The notes below the pieces were generated by a model. The model saw only the letters and a program-made list of their open reading frames with translations. It was not told the origin of the DNA and did no database searches. Of a stretch of DNA of 34,434 nucleotides, positions 27,318 to 34,434 are shown one piece after another (positions within the stretch are counted from its first letter, which is position 1; every line of letters starts with the position of its first letter). The stretch spans positions 1 through 34,434 of the forward strand of contig JAENWF010000107.1 in assembly GCA_016650215.1 (NCBI GenBank), written 5' to 3'. The DNA comes from Thermoanaerobaculia bacterium. Its GTDB lineage: Bacteria; Acidobacteriota; Thermoanaerobaculia; Gp7-AA8. Position numbers and translations under genes: made by a program.

Positions 27318-28621
27318 GTCAGATGCTCATGCACGAGTGGTCGGGGCGCAGGCGGCGCGTCGGCAAACTGAACGAACGAAAGGAAACGTGTGACGAGCTC
27401 GTCGCCTCCCCGCTTGCCGAGCTGAATCCGCGCGATCGTCTCGCCAGCCTTCACCTCGTCGCCGGTGCGGCGGTCGAACATCACGCCTGCCGCGAAATCG
27501 ATCACGTCGTCGGCCTTCTTCCGGCCTGCGCCGAGATCGACGATGAACATGCCGGCCTCATAGGTGTCGATGTGGGAGATGTAGCCGCTGCGCGGCGCTT
27601 TCACTTCGATTGTCTTCGACGGCTGGGGGAGGCGCGAGTAGTCGTCGACGATCCGCGCGTCGCCCTTCTGCGCGGCAATCCACTTTCTCGTCTGTTCGAG
27701 CGCCGCGCCGCTGCGGAGCGTTTCGTCGAGCTTCTTCCCTGCTGACGCCTCGTCGTAGCGGCCCGACATGACGAGAAGTCTGACCGCCTGCACGCGCGTG
27801 ATGTCGAGCACGTCGGACGGTCCCTTTCCTTTGAGGACTTCGATCGTCTCGACGATCTCGTTCGCGTTACCCGCGGCGACGCCGAGGGGACGATCCATGT
27901 CGGTGATGAGCGCCTCCACCTTCGTGCCCGAGCCCTCGGCAGCGGCGATCAGCGATTGTGCGAGCGCCTTCGAGTCCTGATAGAGGCGCATGAACGCGCC
28001 GCTGCCGGTCTTTACGTCGAGGATGAGTGCGGAAGCTCCCATCGCGAGCTTCTTCGACATGATCGACGCCGTGATGAGCGGCAGCGACTCGACGGTTCCG
28101 GTCACGTCGCGTAGCGCGTAGATCTTCCGGTCGGCAGGCGCGATGCCCTCGGTCGAGGTCGAGATCACGCATCCTGCTTCGGCAATCGCTCCGTCGAACT
28201 CCTTGCGCGAGAGCCGCGCGTTGAAGCCCGGGATCGCCTCGAGCTTGTCGAGCGTACCGCCCGTGTGGCCGAGGCCGCGGCCCGAGAGCATCCCGATCTT
28301 GATCCCGCACGCTGCGACCCACGGCGAGAGGACGAGCGAGATCTTGTCGCCGATGCCACCCGTCGAGTGCTTGTCGCAGATGAAGTCGTACTGATTGCGG
28401 AGGTGCCACTGCTCCCCGGAGCGGAGCATCGCCTGAGTCAGGGTGGCCATCTCCTGAGCGGTCATCCCGTTGATGGCGATCGCCATCAGGAGCGCACTCA
28501 TCTGGTAGTCGGGGATCTCTCCCCGGGTGTAGCGATCGACGAATGTCTCGATCTCATGGGGCTCCAGAGGGGCTCCGCGGCGCTTGCGGTTGAGGACTTC
28601 GTAGACACTCATCTCCTTCAT
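27314..28621 (-). CDS. Thymidine/pyrimidine-nucleoside phosphorylase
   Basis: [73 protein letters not shown]. Confidence 0.94.
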   Translation of the reverse strand: MKEMSVYEVLNRKRRGAPLEPHEIETFVDRYTRGEIPDYQMSALLMAIAINGMTAQEMATLTQAMLRSGEQWHLRNQYDFICDKHSTGGIGDKISLVLSPWVAACGIKIGMLSGRGLGHTGGTLDKLEAIPGFNARLSRKEFDGAIAEAGCVISTSTEGIAPADRKIYALRDVTGTVESLPLITASIMSKKLAMGASALILDVKTGSGAFMRLYQDSKALAQSLIAAAEGSGTKVEALITDMDRPLGVAAGNANEIVETIEVLKGKGPSDVLDITRVQAVRLLVMSGRYDEASAGKKLDETLRSGAALEQTRKWIAAQKGDARIVDDYSRLPQPSKTIEVKAPRSGYISHIDTYEAGMFIVDLGAGRKKADDVIDFAAGVMFDRRTGDEVKAGETIARIQLGKRGGDELVTRFLSFVQFADAPPAPRPLVHEHLT

Positions 28622-28642
28622 AGGGTGGCGATTCTACTTGCA

Positions 28643-28658
28643 CGTGAGCCAGGTCACA
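28643..28658. promoter_or_regulatory. CRP/FNR-like palindrome CGTGA-N6-TCACA
   Basis: CGTGAGCCAGGTCACA in the divergent intergenic region upstream of the phosphorylase and the response regulator. Confidence 0.35.
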
Positions 28659-28683
28659 CCGGGGAGGCCTTGTCGGATGTTTA

Positions 28684-29061
28684 TTGCTGTTGAGGGTTCC
28701 CGCTGTGAACGGTGTCAAGAAGATTCTGGTCGTCGACGATGACATGCACGTGCGTGAGATGCTCGTGCAGCGTCTGCGGAGCCGTGGCTTCGAAGTCGAG
28801 GGATCGGATTCCGCAACGAGCGCGATGCAGAAACTCGACGCCGTGCGCTACGACCTGGTCGTGCTCGATCTCATTCTCCCGCGTGAAGGGGGGAAAGTCG
28901 TCGTCGAGCAGGTGCTCGCCGCGCACAACGGCACGCAGCTCATCATCATGTCGGGCGTCGCGAGACTCTGGCGCAAAGCCAATCCATCGGTGCGCGTGGC
29001 AGGAGTGCTCGAAAAGCCCTTCGCGTTCGACGAGCTCCTGCATTTCGTGAATAACTCGTAG
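28684..29061 (+). CDS. Single-domain response regulator
   Basis: ILVVDDDMHVREML, DLVVLDLILP, VLEKPFAFDEL. Exact start uncertain. Confidence 0.88.
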   Translation: MLLRVPAVNGVKKILVVDDDMHVREMLVQRLRSRGFEVEGSDSATSAMQKLDAVRYDLVVLDLILPREGGKVVVEQVLAAHNGTQLIIMSGVARLWRKANPSVRVAGVLEKPFAFDELLHFVNNS

Positions 29062-29078
29062 ACGTGCGCCCGGGCGTC

Positions 29079-29261
29079 TCATCCTGAGGAGCCTGTGAAA
29101 AAATCGAACGTGGCGGTTCTGTGTGGCGCGCCGCCGACCCGCGGCGGCGACCTCGTCATTGGCGATCCATGTTCCCGACGGCCGCAGAGCGCCGCCGCGG
29201 GTCGACGGCGCCACACAGAGGCCGGATTTTCTTCACAGCCTCTGAGCGTAGCGAAGGATGA
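29079..29261. repeat. Nested composite repeat (family A arms enclosing family B inverted repeat)
   Basis: TCATCC...GGATGA outer ends. CTGTGTGGCGCGCCGCCGACCCGCGGCGGC / GCCGCCGCGGGTCGACGGCGCCACACAG inner arms. Confidence 0.82.
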
Positions 29262-29287
29262 CGAAAGTATCCGGTATTCTTCGCGTC

Positions 29288-30460
29288 ATGAGACGCGCAA
29301 TCATTCTGGTGTGCGATTCGCTCGGCGTTGGTGAGCTTCCCGACGCGGCGGAATTCGGCGACGCGGGATCGAACACACTCGGACACGTTCTCTCGTCGCA
29401 GCATCCGAAGCTGCCGACGCTCACGAGCCTCGGACTTCTGCACACGCTTCCCTCCCCTGCTTCCAGCGAGACGCCGCGCGCTGCGTATGGGCGCATGGCC
29501 GAGTTGAGCGCGGGGAAAGACACGACGACTGGTCACTGGGAAATGATGGGGCTCGTCGTGAAGGATCCGTTCCGCACGTATCCCGACGGATTTCCGCGCG
29601 AAGTCATCGAAGAGTACGAGCGCCGCATCGGGCGGAAGACCCTCGGCAACAAGCCGGCGTCCGGAACCGTGATCCTCGACGAACTGGGTGAGGAGCACAT
29701 GCGTACCGGCTGCCCGATCGTTTACACGTCGGGGGACTCGGTGTTCCAGGTAGCGGCGCACGAACAGGTGATTCCGGTCGAAGAGCTCTGGCGGATCTGC
29801 GCGATCGCCCGCGAGCTGATGCGCGGCGAGCACAACATCGGACGGATCATCGCGCGGCCATTCGTCGGACCTGGAGCGGGCAAGTTCAAGAGGACCCCGA
29901 ACCGGAAGGACTTCTCCGTGAGGCCGACCGGTGAGACCGTCATGGAAAGGGCGCACAAGGCGGGACGGCAAGTCGTCGGTCTCGGAAAAATCTCCGACAT
30001 CTTCGATGGTGTCGGGATCGGAAAAGAGATCCGGACAGAATCGAACACAGACGGCATGCGAAAGACGATCGATCTGATCCGCGAATCGGACGCCGACTTC
30101 ATCTTCACGAATCTCGTGGACTTCGATTCCAAGTACGGACATCGAAACGACGCGCCCGGATACGCGCGCGCTCTCGAGAGTTTCGACGGCGAGCTGAAGG
30201 AGCTGCTCGGCGCGCTGCGGCACGACGATCTGCTGTTCATCACCGCCGATCACGGCTGCGATCCGACCGACGTCTCCACCGATCACACGCGCGAGTATGT
30301 GCCGCTCATCGTCGCCGGTCCGCGCATCTCAGCAGCTACGCCGCTCGGCACGCGCAGTACGTTCGCCGACCTCGGGGCTACCGTGTGCGAGTATCTGCGA
30401 TTACCGTTGAAGGGACTTCCCGGCAGGAGCGTATTGCCGGAACTAGGAGTAGGAAATTGA
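29288..30460 (+). CDS. deoB: Phosphopentomutase
   Basis: MRRAIILVCDSLGVGELPDAAEFGDAGSNTLGH, GKDTTTGHWEMMG, ITADHGCDPTDVSTDHTREYVP. Confidence 0.94.
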   Translation: MRRAIILVCDSLGVGELPDAAEFGDAGSNTLGHVLSSQHPKLPTLTSLGLLHTLPSPASSETPRAAYGRMAELSAGKDTTTGHWEMMGLVVKDPFRTYPDGFPREVIEEYERRIGRKTLGNKPASGTVILDELGEEHMRTGCPIVYTSGDSVFQVAAHEQVIPVEELWRICAIARELMRGEHNIGRIIARPFVGPGAGKFKRTPNRKDFSVRPTGETVMERAHKAGRQVVGLGKISDIFDGVGIGKEIRTESNTDGMRKTIDLIRESDADFIFTNLVDFDSKYGHRNDAPGYARALESFDGELKELLGALRHDDLLFITADHGCDPTDVSTDHTREYVPLIVAGPRISAATPLGTRSTFADLGATVCEYLRLPLKGLPGRSVLPELGVGN

Positions 30461-30462
30461 TC

Positions 30463-31377
30463 ATGCGAACCACCGCCGCACTTTTTCTGATCGCAGCAAC
30501 GGGCCTCGGCGCCGAGGCGCCGATTCAACGCGTCGCGCAGGACGCGACAGTCGTCGACCGCGTCGCTGAGGCGAGCCGGAAGGATCTGCCGACGAACCTG
30601 CTCAAGCGGATCGTCCAGGACGACATCGATCTGCTGCGCGGCAAGCGCGCGGATGGCTCGTTTCAGTTCGCGACGTTCGAGCGGCTCGAAGCGGGACGGA
30701 TCGGGAATGATTTTTCGATCCGGAAGGAGAAAGACGAGAACGATCTGACGAAAGCCGAAGTCAAAGGCGCGTGGGTCTACCGTCTGATCGTCTCCTCGCC
30801 CTCCCGCCGGATGATGGTGACGCGCAACCGCCGCGTCTGGATCGATCGTGTCGAGCTCGAGCTCATCCCTGAGAACTCATCCGCGACGCGCACGCAGGTA
30901 TTCAAAATTGAGACGTGGCTCGAGCCGGGCGCTTCGACTCCGATTGATTTTCCGATTGTCGCGCGACAGGCAACCGCCCGGGTGTTCGCACGCGCAGACA
31001 AGGATGCTGGTTACGGCAACGTCGTGCTCACTCTCATTCAGGCGAAGATCGTCGATAACGTAGACAGTCCGTACGCGACCGCGGTCGCAAGCGCGAAAGC
31101 GCTGCTCCGTGCAATCGACAACGAGGAAGTACCCTCAATCCGCGCGATGGCGACGCGGCTGCACGACACGCTCGTCGGAGCGGGAGCGGCACCGGTCGGT
31201 GTCGCGAGCGCGCCCGCGGTCGCGCAGGTGGACGTGATCGCGCCTGCAGCAACCTCTCCCGCTTTTCAGGAAGAGCTGCAGGCGATCGAAGACCTGCTGA
31301 CCGGAACCGAAAGCGAGCGACGCGAGGGGCTGGACAAGCTGCACCAGCTTCTCCGACGAATGAGGGCGAAGCGCTAG
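30463..31377 (+). CDS. Hypothetical exported protein
   Basis: Signal peptide MRTTAALFLIAATGLGAEA and a long coding-like ORF. ATG 2 nt after the deoB stop. Confidence 0.72.
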   Translation: MRTTAALFLIAATGLGAEAPIQRVAQDATVVDRVAEASRKDLPTNLLKRIVQDDIDLLRGKRADGSFQFATFERLEAGRIGNDFSIRKEKDENDLTKAEVKGAWVYRLIVSSPSRRMMVTRNRRVWIDRVELELIPENSSATRTQVFKIETWLEPGASTPIDFPIVARQATARVFARADKDAGYGNVVLTLIQAKIVDNVDSPYATAVASAKALLRAIDNEEVPSIRAMATRLHDTLVGAGAAPVGVASAPAVAQVDVIAPAATSPAFQEELQAIEDLLTGTESERREGLDKLHQLLRRMRAKR

Positions 31378-31387
31378 GTCTTACAAC

Positions 31388-31509
31388 CCTGAGCGAAGCG
31401 AAGGGTCTTCTGATAGCACAAGCTACGATCGATCCGCGCACGCGGCACGTTCTTCGAGACATGCTCTCGCGCCGCTCGTGCTCTCAGTAGACCCTTCGCT
31501 TCGCTCAGG
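31388..31509. repeat. Family A palindromic element, copy 6
   Basis: CCTGAGCGAAGCGAAGGGTCTTCTGATAGCACAAG ... CTCGTGCTCTCAGTAGACCCTTCGCTTCGCTCAGG. Confidence 0.88.
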
Positions 31510-31562
31510 GTTGAGAGAACCCAGAACCCACGCGTCCAGGCGACGGTGGTTCTTGCGCGGGA

Positions 31563-31593
31563 GATCCTTCGCCGTCTTCGCGGCTCAGGATGA
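31563..31593 (-). repeat. Isolated family A arm (CCGCGAAGACGGCGAAGG variant)
   Basis: 31-nt exact match to the reverse complement of 1577..1607. Confidence 0.85.
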
Positions 31594-31625
31594 CAGCAAA
31601 CCCCTGCTTTTGCCGTGACTTGAGG

Positions 31626-31641
31626 TGTGACGCCGCTCACG
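31626..31641. promoter_or_regulatory. CRP/FNR-like palindrome TGTGA-N6-TCACG
   Basis: TGTGACGCCGCTCACG upstream of the carD promoter candidate. Confidence 0.35.
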
Positions 31642-31693
31642 CCCACACCCCTATTGTTGAGCCGGTCATTGTCAGATTTCGGGGCGCTGTGGG

Positions 31694-31722
31694 TTGACCG
31701 ATCGGGGGCTCCAGCGTACAAT
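31694..31722 (+). promoter_or_regulatory. Sigma70-type promoter for carD
   Basis: TTGACC - 17 nt - TACAAT, upstream of AAAGGAG and the carD start. Confidence 0.7.
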
Positions 31723-31771
31723 GCGCGTCCCTCGCAGTTTCTGCCAGCAAATTCCGAAAGGAGCCTCACTA

Positions 31772-32293
31772 GTGTCTTCAATGAAACTCGGATTCAAAGT
31801 CGGCGAAAAGCTCGTTTATCCGAACCACGGTGTGACTGTCGTAGAACAGATCGGGACCTCGCCCATTTTTGGTACAGATGACACGTACTACCATCTGCGG
31901 CTTCTCGCAAATAACTCACGACTGGTGGTGCCGATCATGAACGGCGACCGCGTCGGTCTGCGCCGCCTCTACCAGCAGAAAGAGATCAAGGGGCTCATCG
32001 GGCTGATCGAAGAGCACGTCCAGAAGTCTCATACCGACTGGAAGGGCCGCTACCGCGAGAATCTGGAGAAGATGAAGACGGGACGCCTCGAAGATGTCGC
32101 CGCCGTCCTCAAGAACCTCAACGAGGTCTCGAAGAAGAAGAGCCTCTCGTTCCGTGAGAAGAAGATGTACGACCGGGCCAAGTACCTGATCGTGTCGGAA
32201 GTCGCGATCGTGAAAAACATCCCGGAGCTCGAGGCCGAGAAGCTGATCGAAAAGTCGCTCGACAAGTCGCTCGGAATCGGCGGCGGTCACTAA
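31772..32293 (+). CDS. carD: CarD-family transcriptional regulator
   Basis: MKLGFKVGEKLVYPNHGVTVVEQIG, KKSLSFREKKMYDRAKYLIVSEVA. GTG start at 31772, 8 nt after AAAGGAG. Confidence 0.92.
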   Translation: MSSMKLGFKVGEKLVYPNHGVTVVEQIGTSPIFGTDDTYYHLRLLANNSRLVVPIMNGDRVGLRRLYQQKEIKGLIGLIEEHVQKSHTDWKGRYRENLEKMKTGRLEDVAAVLKNLNEVSKKKSLSFREKKMYDRAKYLIVSEVAIVKNIPELEAEKLIEKSLDKSLGIGGGH

Positions 32294-32322
32294 CCGAACG
32301 CAACAAACAGAAACGAATTGAG

Positions 32323-32354
32323 CGCCGCCCCGCAAGGGCGGCGTTCTTGTTTCT
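32323..32354 (+). terminator. Rho-independent terminator downstream of carD
   Basis: CGCCGCCC-CGCAA-GGGCGGCG hairpin followed by TTCTTGTTTCT. Confidence 0.75.
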
Positions 32355-32357
32355 GCG

Positions 32358-33053
32358 CTACGCGGCGATCATCCTCTCGACGACAGCCTCCACGTGGCTT
32401 CGCGTGGTGTCGATGAGTGGAACAGGCGTCGGGATATCGCTCGTCAGAATGAGAGGCAACTCCGTTCCGCCGAGAATCACCGCGTCGAGTCCGCCAGGCG
32501 CGTGCATCCGCGAGATCACCTGCAAGAGCCCTTTTCTCGTCTCGTCCCGGAACGACCCGGCCACGAGCTCGTTCATGTAGCGTTCGTGCACCCACGTGCG
32601 ATCGGCCTCGCTCGGAATCAAGATCTCAATTCCGCTCGCCTTGAAGGTCTCGGGATAGAAAGCAGACTCCATCGTGTAGCGAGTTCCGAGAAGTCCGGCG
32701 CGCCGGACTCCAAGAGCGAGCGCCGACGCGCATGCCGTGCGGACGATGCTGATGAGAGGGATCGCAGACTGGCGCTCAACCTCCTCGAAGACGATGTGCG
32801 GCGTGTTGGATGCGAAGAAACCGAAGTCTGCGCCGGCGCGCTCGAGCATCCGTACCTGGTGGAGAAGGTAGTCTGTCAGAGCGTTGCGGTCGCCCGCCGC
32901 TACCAGGCGCAGCATCTCTTCGAGATCGATGCTGTTGATCACGATGCGCGGATACGACGTGCTGCCGGTTCGCTCACGGTAACGACGGATGATCGAGCGG
33001 TAGTACTCCACGGTGGACTCAGGCGCAATCCCGCCCACGATTCCGACGATCAT
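32358..33053 (-). CDS. Aspartate/glutamate racemase superfamily protein with atypical active site
   Basis: MIVGIVGGIAPESTVEYYR, FFASNTPH, LGGTELPL. Confidence 0.85.
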   Translation of the reverse strand: MIVGIVGGIAPESTVEYYRSIIRRYRERTGSTSYPRIVINSIDLEEMLRLVAAGDRNALTDYLLHQVRMLERAGADFGFFASNTPHIVFEEVERQSAIPLISIVRTACASALALGVRRAGLLGTRYTMESAFYPETFKASGIEILIPSEADRTWVHERYMNELVAGSFRDETRKGLLQVISRMHAPGGLDAVILGGTELPLILTSDIPTPVPLIDTTRSHVEAVVERMIAA

Positions 33054-33544
33054 CGTGGCAGGGTTTCCGCGTAAGTCTCGAGGTCGAGAAGAAACCGCTT
33101 CGCGGTGAGGCCTCCGCCAAAGCCCGTGAGCGACCCGTTAGTGCCGATCACGCGGTGGCAGGGGACGATGATCGGCAATGGATTCGCGCCGTTCGCGGTC
33201 CCGACCGCCCGAACCGCCTCTGGGCGACCGATTGCGGCAGCAACCTGCGAGTACGACCGCGTCTCGCCGTAAGGAATCGAGCGCAAGACGTCCCACACAG
33301 AGCGCTGAAAGGGCGTCCCGGCCGGGTTGAGCTTCACTTTGAATTCAGTCAATCGGCGCTGAAAGTAAGCGCCGAGCTCCGACGCGATGTCGTCGAACGC
33401 ACGGTCGTCGCGCGTGGCAGCGGCTGGCGGGGGGGCAGGCTCCCCACCTCGCTCGAACGAGATCGCTCGCAATCCCTGCTCGTTGCGCACCAGCAGCAGC
33501 ACGCCGACGGGAGAGTCGAGATGGGTGAACGTCAGCCCGCCCAT
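33050..33544 (-). CDS. ogt: Methylated-DNA-[protein]-cysteine S-methyltransferase
   Basis: GTPFQRSVWDVLRSIPYGETRSYSQVA, PIIVPCHRVIGTNGSLTGFGGGLTAKRFLL. Confidence 0.94.
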   Translation of the reverse strand: MGGLTFTHLDSPVGVLLLVRNEQGLRAISFERGGEPAPPPAAATRDDRAFDDIASELGAYFQRRLTEFKVKLNPAGTPFQRSVWDVLRSIPYGETRSYSQVAAAIGRPEAVRAVGTANGANPLPIIVPCHRVIGTNGSLTGFGGGLTAKRFLLDLETYAETLPR

Positions 33545-34419
33545 AGATGAAGGACAGCATACGCGCGCCACGGACGCCACGCCTCGGCCCGTCGCTCGAG
33601 CTGCGAGGCCGAGAGGTTGCCGGCCGCGCGGCGGAGAATCAGATCGCCCGATGGGAAGGCGTCGCGATCGCCGAGTGCGCGCATCGCGATGTAGTTCGCG
33701 GTCCACGGCCCGATTCCGTCTACGTCCTGCAGACGTCGGATGACGTCATCAGCGGACGCGTCGAATCTCAGCTCGCCTGAAGTGAGCGCAGCAGCCACTC
33801 GGCGAATCGTGGCCGCACGCCGCGTGGGCATTGGCAACGCGCCGGATTCCGACAGATCCTCTGGACGGGGAAAAAGGCATCGACCCTCGGACAGTTGCAT
33901 CCCATATCGCGCGGTGATCTTCGTCAGAACGCCGCGCGCGGCCGCGACACTCACTTGTTGGCCGGCGATCGCCCGCACCGCGATCTCGAACGGATCCCAA
34001 GCGCCCGGAAGCCTCAACCCCGGCCGCTTCGCGATGAGCGGTGCGAGCAGCCGGTCCTTCGCGAGACGCGCCGCGATCACGCCAGGATCTGCGTCAAGGT
34101 CAAACATGCGACGAAGTCGCGCGACAATTCCCCTCCGGTGCGCCGCGAAGGCCGTCGGAAGCGAGACCACAAGTGCATCGCGCTTCGGCGTCGCTCGCAT
34201 CAACCCTCGCGTGTCGCCGATCTCGATCGTCCGCTCGTAGTACGTCGCGCCGTCGCACGACTCCACGCCCGGAATCGCGCGTTTGGCGAGAAACGAGAAC
34301 ATCGCGTTCCAGTCATACGGCGGGTCATAGCTGAGCCGGATCACGAGGCCATCATGATGCGGCGTGCCGAGCCACGGAGGCCAGCAGGGTGTCAGACTTG
34401 TCACCACTGGACGCCGCAC
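33532..34419 (-). CDS. alkA: DNA-3-methyladenine glycosylase II (AlkA-like); N-terminus may extend beyond the window
   Basis: YDPPYDWNAMFSFLAKRAIPGVE, FEIAVRAIAGQQVSVAAAR, DVDGIGPWTANYIAMRALGDRDAFPSGDLILRR. Frame is open to the window edge. Confidence 0.9.
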   Translation of the reverse strand: MRRPVVTSLTPCWPPWLGTPHHDGLVIRLSYDPPYDWNAMFSFLAKRAIPGVESCDGATYYERTIEIGDTRGLMRATPKRDALVVSLPTAFAAHRRGIVARLRRMFDLDADPGVIAARLAKDRLLAPLIAKRPGLRLPGAWDPFEIAVRAIAGQQVSVAAARGVLTKITARYGMQLSEGRCLFPRPEDLSESGALPMPTRRAATIRRVAAALTSGELRFDASADDVIRRLQDVDGIGPWTANYIAMRALGDRDAFPSGDLILRRAAGNLSASQLERRAEAWRPWRAYAVLHLWAG

Positions 34420-34434
34420 GCGCCACTTGCTAAC

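Noticed and set aside
29156-30286. 376-aa minus-strand ORF antisense to deoB
   Set aside because: Shadow ORF of a well-supported phosphopentomutase.
31620-31771. tRNA or structured ncRNA in the carD upstream region
   Set aside because: No cloverleaf or T-loop GTTCRANNC pattern recognised. The region is better explained by a promoter and a possible operator.
31374-31781. 135-aa minus-strand ORF over the family A repeat region
   Set aside because: Coding potential is an artefact of the repeat arms. No family motif and no RBS seen.

Overview
This is a high-GC bacterial chromosomal window. It is densely coding and gene content suggests Acidobacteriota or a related phylum (inference only). I recognised no rRNA, tRNA, CRISPR array, prophage or transposase. 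About 34 protein genes are supportable: xthA-like exonuclease III, OmpA-like and VWA proteins, an M28 peptidase, a double-CHRD protein, a GlcNAc-kinase/BadF-type ATPase, a CNNM/CorC-type protein, aroA, a PhnP-like MBL hydrolase, an LpxH-like phosphoesterase, a DnaJ-family chaperone, glgC, rph, mce, queE, queC, a pyrimidine-nucleoside phosphorylase, deoB, carD, an Asp/Glu-racemase-like protein, ogt and alkA. The most unusual item is one continuous 691-aa ORF (5354..7429, minus). It joins two GAF-like regions, a GGDEF domain with intact GGEEF and RxxD motifs, and a C-terminal Fer4_19-like plus CDGSH-like iron-sulfur module, so it is a candidate redox-tuned c-di-GMP synthase. Other points of interest: three proteins that appear to lack catalytic elements of their families; a putative PD-(D/E)XK-fold orphan; two unlisted ~50-aa ORFs; a heptamer-based inverted repeat; and a nested family of dispersed palindromic repeats, copies of which supply the stop codons of queC and of a large membrane protein gene. 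All family calls come from motif recognition by eye; no searches were run.
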